From Persicaria tinctoria (taxonomy: Eukaryota; Streptophyta; Magnoliopsida; Caryophyllales; Polygonaceae), in the NCBI GenBank assembly GCA_037127255.1, contig JBANSL010000019.1, positions 10,687,001-10,751,000 of the forward strand: DNA of 64,000 nt. Direction: 5' to 3'. The notes below the pieces were generated by a model. It was not told the origin of the DNA and did not search any database. It worked only from the letters and a program-made list of their open reading frames with translations. A program made the position numbers and the translations under genes. The stretch's first letter is position 1. The number at the start of each line of letters is the position of its first letter. Positions 57,501 through 64,000 of the stretch are shown one piece after another.

Positions 57501-57881
57501 TTAAAAACCGTTGGTTAGTGGTCCATCATATTGAGCGTCTACTATCTCCTCTTCGATGTCATGATAGCGTTCTTTGTCAAGGAAGTGGACCTAGAACCTT
57601 GTTCCTCCTAGATGGGTGAATGATATGATCGTACCCAGGTCAAGTCCGTGGGATTCAACGAAGTCTTTCCAACCTTGTCCCACCCATAGTGAATGGTAGT
57701 GATCGTCTGCAATGTGGACAGGAAAATCTTGTAATGTGCGAGTTGACAAAAGAATTTGCTCTGGTACCTGAGTATCGAATTTTTAGCCAAAACTGTAAGG
57801 TAGCATCATGGGTAGATATTGCTCCTCGCCATCTAAGTAGATTTCGAAGGTGAAAGGGGTGTTTGAGTCATGGGTTGCCAT
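57501..57881 (-). pseudogene. single-domain B3 protein, gene c (two stops)
   Basis: One minus-strand frame of 126 codons from ATG 57881. It gives MATHDSNTPFTFEIYLDGEE, YLPMMLPYSFG, then VPEQILLSTRTLQDFPVHIA, WVGQGWKDFVESHGLDLG, TIISFTHLGGTRF and a tail to TAA at 57501. This is the B3 pattern with the GW..F core. Two in-frame stops, TAA at about 57783 and TAG at about 57600, interrupt it; both could be single transitions. No frameshift and no intron. It is more diverged from genes a, b, d and e than they are from each other. Confidence 0.72.
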
Positions 57882-57921
57882 TTCTTTGGTGTAAGTGATG
57901 GTTGTGCAGAGGTTGAGTAGT

Positions 57922-57932
57922 CCTTTTATAGC
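57922..57932 (-). promoter_or_regulatory. TATA box of B3 gene c
   Basis: Minus strand GCTATAAAAGG, about 45 nt before the ATG at 57881. Confidence 0.65.
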
Positions 57933-58122
57933 AGTGCGAGATGGGTCAGCTATGGCTATTCATAATGTTTTTGCTAGGATAGGTTGAACTTTCCCGTGAG
58001 TGGTGGGCTTGTTCATTGATTTGAAATATGCAGATGGATTGGCAGGATTCTAAGTAGATTCTTTCCATGTGTAGGGCATGCAGGGTGCCTTGGGAACTCC
58101 CAATTCAGGTTCTCTTTCTCGT

Positions 58123-58218
58123 TCAGTGCACCTAATAAATGTTGGTGCAGAATCCATGGTCTGTCCTGCTTCAGTGCACCTAATAAATGTTGGTGCAGAA
58201 TACATGGTCTGTCCTGCT
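58123..58218. repeat. 48-bp tandem duplication upstream of B3 gene d
   Basis: Two near-identical copies starting TCAGTGCACCTAATAAATGT (58123-58170 and 58171-58218). They end about 10 bp before the gene d TATA box, so they lie where upstream regulatory sites would be. Confidence 0.9.
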
Positions 58219-58228
58219 ATGTTTGTAA

Positions 58229-58238
58229 TATATAAAGG
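58229..58238 (+). promoter_or_regulatory. TATA box of B3 gene d
   Basis: TATATAAAGG, about 75 nt before the ATG at 58312. Confidence 0.6.
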
Positions 58239-58311
58239 TGTGGTTTTGGTGTTGTAATTCATTCCATCACTTAGTTTTGTTTTGTTTTTTTATATCTTGG
58301 TAGAGGAAGAG

Positions 58312-58699
58312 ATGGCTTCGTTAGATTCTGGGAAGCGGGAGTTTTATCATTTTGTTGATGCGGGGGAGAGGCTTCATCGCTTGGTATGATGCTGGGACTT
58401 TGTAGTATTTTTGTTGTCTTTTGATAATCCTTATCTAATGATATTTGTCACATCTTCTCCCTTGCTTTTTCGAAAGAATGTATGGGCATGTCGTGTTTGA
58501 TCGCGTTTGTTTGGTATCTTCGAGTGGACGAGAATTCTGTGTTCGAGTTTCCAAGGACAGTTTTAATCGGTGGTGGTTAACCGAAGGCTGGAATAATTTT
58601 GCGATCAACAATGATGTTCGTGCTGGATCTATAATGGTATTTTTAAAAAATGTAGGAGGGCATCGCTTTAAGGTTCTTTCACTTGAAGATGAGGAGTAA
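58312..58699 (+). CDS. single-domain B3 protein, gene d (acceptor doubtful)
   Basis: Exon 1 (58312-58383) reads MASLDSGKREFYHFVDAGER and ends TTG/GTATGA. Exon 2 should begin near 58454 with LLPCFFERMYGHVVFDRVCL, then VSSSGREFCVRVSKDSF, LTEGWNNFAINNDVRAGSIM and GGHRFKVLSLEDEE, a complete B3 domain. By alignment with gene e the acceptor should lie at ACACAT, which lacks AG, so correct splicing is doubtful and this may be a recent pseudogene. Otherwise both exons are open. The product would be about 106 residues. It is closest to gene e and in tandem with it. Confidence 0.7.
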
Positions 58700-59154
58700 T
58701 GTATTAAGATCGCGAGGCGATAGTTGTGGGATTGTAATAAAGCGGACGACTTGTTTATTCTATACTTGTTAATCCGGCTCTCTTAATTGATGTTCCTTTG
58801 TTAGATCAATCGCGGGGTATTTTTCTATGATTTTCTTATAATATTATCGCTTTGAAATGAACTTATGGAATTCGCGCGTGATATGGTCGTATCTTGTACT
58901 CATCGTTTGTGAGTTGGAAGTGAATGTTTCCTGACTTGACGTGGCTAGTCAGGGTGACAGGGTGTTGTCCTGATCTTTTGCCACTTGTATTGCATGCATA
59001 ACATCTTGGTAAATTTTGGATTGGACGATCTTGGTGTATTCAATAAATATTAAGCATAAATTCTTTTGATTATTAATATATATTAGAGCGTGGGGTGTGT
59101 GTCGTCCTATTGTCTTTGCCTGCTGTTGTTGTTTTCTGAACTGGAGTGAGGAAA
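58700..59154. other. intergenic spacer between B3 genes d and e
   Basis: AT-rich. A weak TATA-like TAATATATATT at 59074-59084 precedes gene e by about 75 nt. Confidence 0.45.
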
Positions 59155-59551
59155 ATGGCTTTTCCTAACCCAAGTCATCGAGATTTTTTCCGTTCGATTG
59201 ATTCCGAGGAAAAGCTTAAATATTTGGTAGTTCTTTCAACCCTTTATATGTGGTTTTTGTATTCCTGGGCTTTTTTCAGCAGAGTTTTGCTTTGATTTTC
59301 TGCAGTTGCTTCCAGATTGCTTTGGCACTATGTATGGTCGTGTGGTGTTGGACCATGTTTGCTTGGTTTCCCCTACCGGGCGAGAGTTTCGCATGAGGGT
59401 GTTTCGGGATAGTCATGGTCATTATTTACTAACTGAAGGTTGGCGTGCGTTTGCAAGAGAAAGTGAGCTACGCGTCGGTGCGTCCGTGGTTATTTTTAAG
59501 TATGAAGGAGGGCATCACTTTACAATCATCGTCCTGGAAGCGAGTGGATGA
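59155..59551 (+). CDS. single-domain B3 protein, gene e (intact, 105 aa, two exons)
   Basis: Exon 1 (59155-59226) encodes 24 residues, MAFPNPSHRDFFRSIDSEEK and KLKYL-like end, with donor TTG/GTAGTT. The intron (59227-59305) ends TTTTCTGCAG. Exon 2 (59306-59551) gives LLPDCFGTMYGRVVLDHVCL, VSPTGREFRMRVFRDSHG, LTEGWRAFARESELRVGASV and GGHHFTIIVLEASG, then TGA. All B3 elements are present with no stop or frameshift, so this is the best candidate for a working gene in the cluster. The protein would be little more than one DNA-binding domain with no visible activation or dimerisation region. It could bind DNA as a competitor or need a partner; both are inference. Confidence 0.8.
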
Positions 59552-59737
59552 GTTTTGTGTTTGCAAAACAGTAATGATGGTGTTTTTCTTGCTTGGTTTC
59601 ACGTAATTGTTTTGTTTTCAAGTGTTTGTATCTTGCCCATCCATTGATGTCTGAATGTTTTATCTTTGAGCGTCTTGTACTTTGTTCGAATCTATTATAT
59701 AATGAACGTATCGTGTTTATCCTGGAGTGGATTATTT

Positions 59738-59970
59738 GCACATCCATGTTCGAAAGACACGCGATTGCTAAATTGATTCTCCGTAGAGGCTTGTTTGCAC
59801 ATCCGTGTTCGAAAGACACGTGATTGCTAAATTTATTCTCCGTAGAGACTTGTTTTCACATCCGTATTCGAAAGACACGTGATTGCTAAATTTACTCTTC
59901 ATAGAGGCTTGTTTGCACATCTGTGTTCGAAAGACACGCGATTGCTAAATTTATTCTCCGTAGAGGCAAT
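59738..59970. repeat. 59-bp tandem repeat, four copies
   Basis: Units start at 59738, 59797, 59856 and 59915 (GCACATCCGTGTTCGAAAGA, CACGTGATTGCTAAAT, TTATTCTCCGTAGAGGC). They lie between B3 gene e and the 3' end of the gypsy pol relic. Confidence 0.9.
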
Positions 59971-60089
59971 AATATCTGGGCTTGGAACTTTCATTTTTAT
60001 ATATATGAAGAAGTAGACCCAATCGGGATTCCTGGTTATTCCTATACATGGAAAATCTAAATCACCAAGCTTCCATTACACGCGGCTAT

Positions 60090-62994
60090 CCTTATGCGAA
60101 ATAAACTTTGAGGTTTTTGGTGTTCCATGTCTTCGGGAGGATTACACCTTCAGAATTCTAAAGCTTGAATGACCCTCTTCCTACTTCTTTGTGTATGACA
60201 TAGGGGCCTTCCCACTTTGGTTCAAGCTTTACTCACGTTGCTGCTTGTCGGAGGACCCTATCCCTTTTTTGTAATGGCCGCAAGAAAACACGCTTGTTGT
60301 ATCCTTCAGCCAGTCGGAGTTGATATTCGTTTGCTTTGAGACATGATATGTCTCTCATTTCTTCTCACAAGTGGAGCTCTAATTCGAGGGCTTCATCGTT
60401 GGTGTCTTTGTTAAAATCAATTAGTCTGGCCGATGGTACTAATAATTCGACTGGAATGATCGCGTCGACCCCGAAAGCCATTGCAAATGGTGTTTCTCCG
60501 GTTGGACTCTTGATAGAAGTTCTGTAAGACCATAGTACTAGCGGCATGATTTGGTCCCAATCCCCTTTTGTTGTCCCCGACCTTTTCTTCAAGCCGTTCA
60601 AAATCTGGCAATTTGTGGTTTTGGCCTGTTCGTTGAACTGTGGGTAAGCTACATATGAGAAACGAAAATCAATGTTGGAGGCCCGCACATAAGTCGCGGA
60701 TCCCTTCACAATCGAATTGTGGGCCGTGTTTGGTGATGATGGCCTATGGGAGAGCAAATCGGCAAATCATATTCTTCTAGAGGAACTTGCATATTTCTCC
60801 GCTGTAATGGTAGTCATGGCTTCGGCCTCTACCCATTTTGTGAAGTAATCGACTATAACAATAATGAAGCGAAATTGGCCCGGCGCTGTTGGGAAAGGGC
60901 CCAGGATGTCCATTCCCCATGTCGTGAAGGGGCAGGGTGCAGATATGCATTTTAATGGTTGAGGGGGTCGATGGTTGAGTGAAGCATGTCGCTGGCATGG
61001 ATCACATATGTGGATGATCATTTCGGTGTCGGCTCTGAGAGTGGGCCAGTAGTATCCTAATCGCGTGATCTTGGCTGCCACAGCCCTCCATCCTTGGTGG
61101 TTCCCGCATATGCTTGCGTGTAGCTCGCGGACGAGTACGAGACCTTTTTGGTTTGATACGCAGAGTAGATCAGGGAGGTTAAGACCTCTTTTGTATAGTC
61201 GGTCATCCCTGACTCGGAAATGAGTTGCTCGTATTCTGATGTTTTGGTCGTCTGGCAAAATGTTGACTAATATGCCTTCGATGATGTACTTTAAGAGGGG
61301 CCTGCACCAATCTCTGAGATTCGTTATTTTGAAGACCCTTTTATGGATTCCCCTAGTATGCTTTTGCTCGATTACCAAGCGATTGCTAAATCCGAGAGGA
61401 AGTGTGGCTCCTATTTTGGCCAAAATATCGGCGCGCTCGTTTTGCTCGCGGGGGATGGATGAAATGGAACAGCGTCCTGTCTTTGCCTCGTATTCTCCTT
61501 TGACTTATTGAGCGACTACTTCTGAGTCTGAAAATTTGGACTTGTCGGGCTCCATTGATCAGCGCTTTTTCGATACCCGGGATCAGTGCCTCGTATTCTC
61601 CCTCGTTGTTGGTGGCTTTGAACAATAGCTGGAAAGACAAATCGGTCACCTCTTCATTAGGGCTCGTGATTGTTACTCCCGCCCCACATCCTTCTGCTGA
61701 CATTGAACCATCTACGTTGATGACCCAATCTCTCCATCGCGATCTTGGGAATCTGTAAAAATAGCTTGGACAACAAAATCGGCCAATGCTTAGGCCAAGT
61801 GAGATTTTCTAGGTTTGAAGTGAATGTCAAATTCTGAAAGCTCCACTGCCCATTTAACCATTCTTCCTGAGAGGAACGGTGAATGGAGGATCTGATGTAG
61901 GGGTAGATCGGAGAGTACTTCGATGGTGTGGGCCTGGAAGTAAGACCTTAATCTCCATGCCACGAAGACAACGGATAGGGCCATTTTTTCTATGTCGAGT
62001 ATTTTCCTGAACCTTTGAAGGGTTGACATCGATGCCCCGATGGCTTATCATGAAACCTAGGAACATCCCAAAATCGACTCCAAAAATGCACTTCTTTGGA
62101 TTCAGACAGACGCGATTCTTCCTAAGGGTATCGATGGTTTCTTGGAGGTCATTGGGAGGACATAAACCGCAATGTTTCTTCCAAGTTGTGGTCTGAAGAC
62201 TCTCTCAATCATTCGTTGGAAGGTAGCACTGGCATTTTTGAGGCCGAAAGGCATTACTTTAAATATTAAAAAAAAGTGCATTGGTTGGTGATGAAGGCGG
62301 TGCTTTTTTCGTCGTGGGGGCTCATCTTGATTTGATTGTAGCCTGAGTATGCATCGAGAAAACTCAGGGTCGCGTGCCCCGCGGTGGTGTCTACTAGTTC
62401 ATCAATGGAAGGTAGAGGGTAACTGTCTTTGGGGCAAGCCTTGTTTAGATCTTTGAAATCCACGCACATTCTCCATTTGTCACTGCTCTTTCTTACCAAA
62501 ACTACATTTGACAACTAGGTTGAGTCGTTGATTTCGCGGATGAATCCCGCTTGTAGAAGCTTATCTACTTCTTGCTTGGCTGCTTCGGATTTTTCAGCGG
62601 CCATCTTTCTTTTTCTTTGGCATACAGGCTTTGTATCGCGATTGAGCCTCAGAGAGTGCTCCGCAATTTCTCGAGGGAGACCTTTTAAATCCTGAGAAGA
62701 CCAGGCAAAGACATCTCGGGAATTTTTCAGTATCTCCTTAATGCGGTCTATGGCAGGGCCTACCAAGCTATGGCCATGGTAGAAGGCTTCAGCTTTGTCT
62801 AAAAATGGAAAGAAAGCGACCCTTTCTTCAATGATCTTATCTGCCGTTTTTTCGGGTCTTACTTCCAATTCTGCTTGTTGTTTCTTGGATGTGGCTTCTT
62901 GGTCGCTATCATCGGCTGCATCTACCTTTAGTGACCCCTGATGGCTTCTTGATGTGCTAGATATGTTAGTATGCGACCATCCTTGATGTGTCAT
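60090..62994 (-). pseudogene. Tat-lineage Ty3/gypsy pol relic (RT, RNase H, second RNase H, integrase)
   Basis: Reading on the minus strand from 62994: a gypsy linker (AIDRIKEILKNSRDVFAWS), reverse transcriptase blocks VDFKDLNKACPKDSYPLP, LSFLDAYSGYNQIKMSPHDE and VMPFGLKNASATFQRMI, then RNase H (KMALSVVFVAWRLRSYFQAH). A second RNase H segment (TITSPNEEVTDLSFQLLFKA, TNNEGEYEALIPGIEKALIN) is typical of Tat/Ogre elements. Integrase has a zinc motif (HASICGNHQGW...YYWPTL...CDPCQRH) and GMDILGPFP. The polymerase Y-x-D-D motif is missing: after NIAVYV near 62180 the sequence jumps ahead, suggesting a deletion. Integrase also reads HGPQFD and NEQAKTTN where catalytic residues are expected. Multiple frameshifts and stops follow. 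Gag and the 5' LTR are absent. Confidence 0.88.
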
Positions 62995-63528
62995 GTCCTA
63001 CTATAAACGTGAGATATGATTACTATTCTATATACGATGCATGATGATAGAAATGATAGAAGCTGAATAATTGAAATTTGATTCTGACTTGAAGCCTAGG
63101 AAGAAAATATGGGATTAGCCCTTAGAGTTGGATAGTAGGATGAACTGAAAAGTTGGAAATGATTTTTGACTAACGTCGAACTTGAAATTTTGAATGGTGT
63201 TTCAAAAGAGACTAACTTCGATTGTTAAGAAATTAGTGCGACCCTAGTTTTCATTATAGCGCCCCACGAAGTGGATACAAATATTTGAGTTATGATATGG
63301 CTAAGGAGTCGGAGTAAGGATGTGGTAGGGGCCCATATTACATTCTTACTACGGTCTATTGGGGATATTATGATCACGATAATGGTACTGTGAGGATCTC
63401 ATAGGGGCAGTTATGAGGTGTTCACGGGATCAATGGCATGATCCTTGAACTCACCAATTCTAAACTTCATCCCCTGTTTTAAAATGATTTTAGTCTCGGG
63501 GACGAGACTTGTTTTTAGAGGTGGATGA
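62995..63528 (+). mobile_element. 3' internal end of another Ty3/gypsy element
   Basis: The sequence TCTCGGGGACGAGACTTG (about 63494-63511) followed by AGAGGTGGATGA and an LTR start resembles the tail of plant chromovirus pol genes and their polypurine tract. The rest of this stretch has no recognised domain. The junction at about 62995 truncates the Tat pol relic. Confidence 0.45.
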
Positions 63529-64000
63529 TGTAAAGGCTCGGATTTTCAAATCCAAATTTTTCGAAAAAAAAAACAGAATTAAAAATGAAATTAAATCGGG
63601 TTTCAAACTCGTTTAGCGAATTCCGACCGGAATATAAAATTTGGCGAACAATTTCCATCCTTGACCTCGAAAATTCAAAATAATTATCGGATGGCAATAT
63701 CTTTTTCAATTTTATAAATCTAATTGCTCGAGGAAGCGGGATTCGGGGAAAACTAACATTCGGGAACTAATTTTGGGATTCAAAATTCACGTATTCGAGA
63801 TTTATTTCCGGGTATTTGTTAACCAATTCAACACTCATCTACACCTACTCCCATCACCTCACCTCACCATGCCTTCATGATGAACTTTCACCTACTCCCC
63901 ATCACCATCGGCATTCCCCTCTCCTCTACACATTCACCATCACCTTCATGATGAACCATTTCCACACCATCACTTCCCTCCTTCCCCATCTTCACGCATC
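63529..64000 (+). mobile_element. start of an LTR, cut by the window end
   Basis: Begins TGTAAAGGCTCGGATTTTCA, matching the reversed LTR fragment at 31110. The LTR continues to the window end, where ACTCCCATCACCT-like pyrimidine-rich sequence repeats. Its full length and target duplication lie outside the window. Confidence 0.55.

Overview
The window looks like nuclear DNA of a dicot plant. It is AT-rich and spliced, with plant-type MULE, hAT, CACTA, LINE, SINE, Ty1/copia and Ty3/gypsy elements, a CNL resistance-gene relic, a plant mobile domain (PMD) gene and plant B3 domains. The species cannot be settled from sequence alone. No ordinary housekeeping gene was recognised. The only small genes that look intact are two single-domain B3 genes (54.3-54.7 kb, minus; 59.2-59.6 kb, plus).

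Layout. 0-1.9 kb: retroelement debris. 1.9-9.3 kb: a complete Mutator-like element (MULE) with a 10-bp target duplication and degenerate inverted termini. It carries a MURA-type transposase with a C-terminal OTU protease region and a convergent PMD gene. 9.3-13.7 kb: an L1-type LINE split by a 1.77-kb solo LTR. 13.7-18.7 kb: unresolved DNA, one CACTA terminus and a degenerate hexamer array. 18.7-30.3 kb: a nest in which a BED-only hAT derivative holds a Ty1/copia element, which holds a 5.4-kb gag-only Ty3/gypsy element with 1.4-kb LTRs and a CTTAC duplication. 30.7-33.4 kb: LTR fragment, reversed LINE, and a Stowaway-like MITE with a SINE in its right terminus. 34.3-35.1 kb: minisatellite. 36.6-39.5 kb: CC-NBS-LRR pseudogene. 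42.3-43.3 kb: hAT-like non-autonomous element with an 8-bp duplication. 44.8-46.1 kb: solo LTR (TAAAC duplication). 46.7-48.1 kb: two poly-A-tailed retrosequences.

49-63 kb is the most unusual part. A Tat-lineage Ty3/gypsy pol relic lies on the minus strand (60.1-63.0 kb). On its 3' side are an antisense gypsy-type gene ending in a coiled coil (51.4-53.9 kb), five tiny B3-domain genes or pseudogenes on both strands with TATA-like boxes shortly before their ATGs, a 48-bp/98-bp hierarchical minisatellite, 59-bp repeats, and a three-headed SINE composite with 17-bp flanking repeats. Whether the B3 genes belong to the retrotransposon is inference.

In the MULE genes, the gag ORFs, the gypsy-type gene and two B3 genes, most in-frame stops can be explained by one C-to-T or G-to-A transition. 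That fits decay of methylated, silenced DNA.
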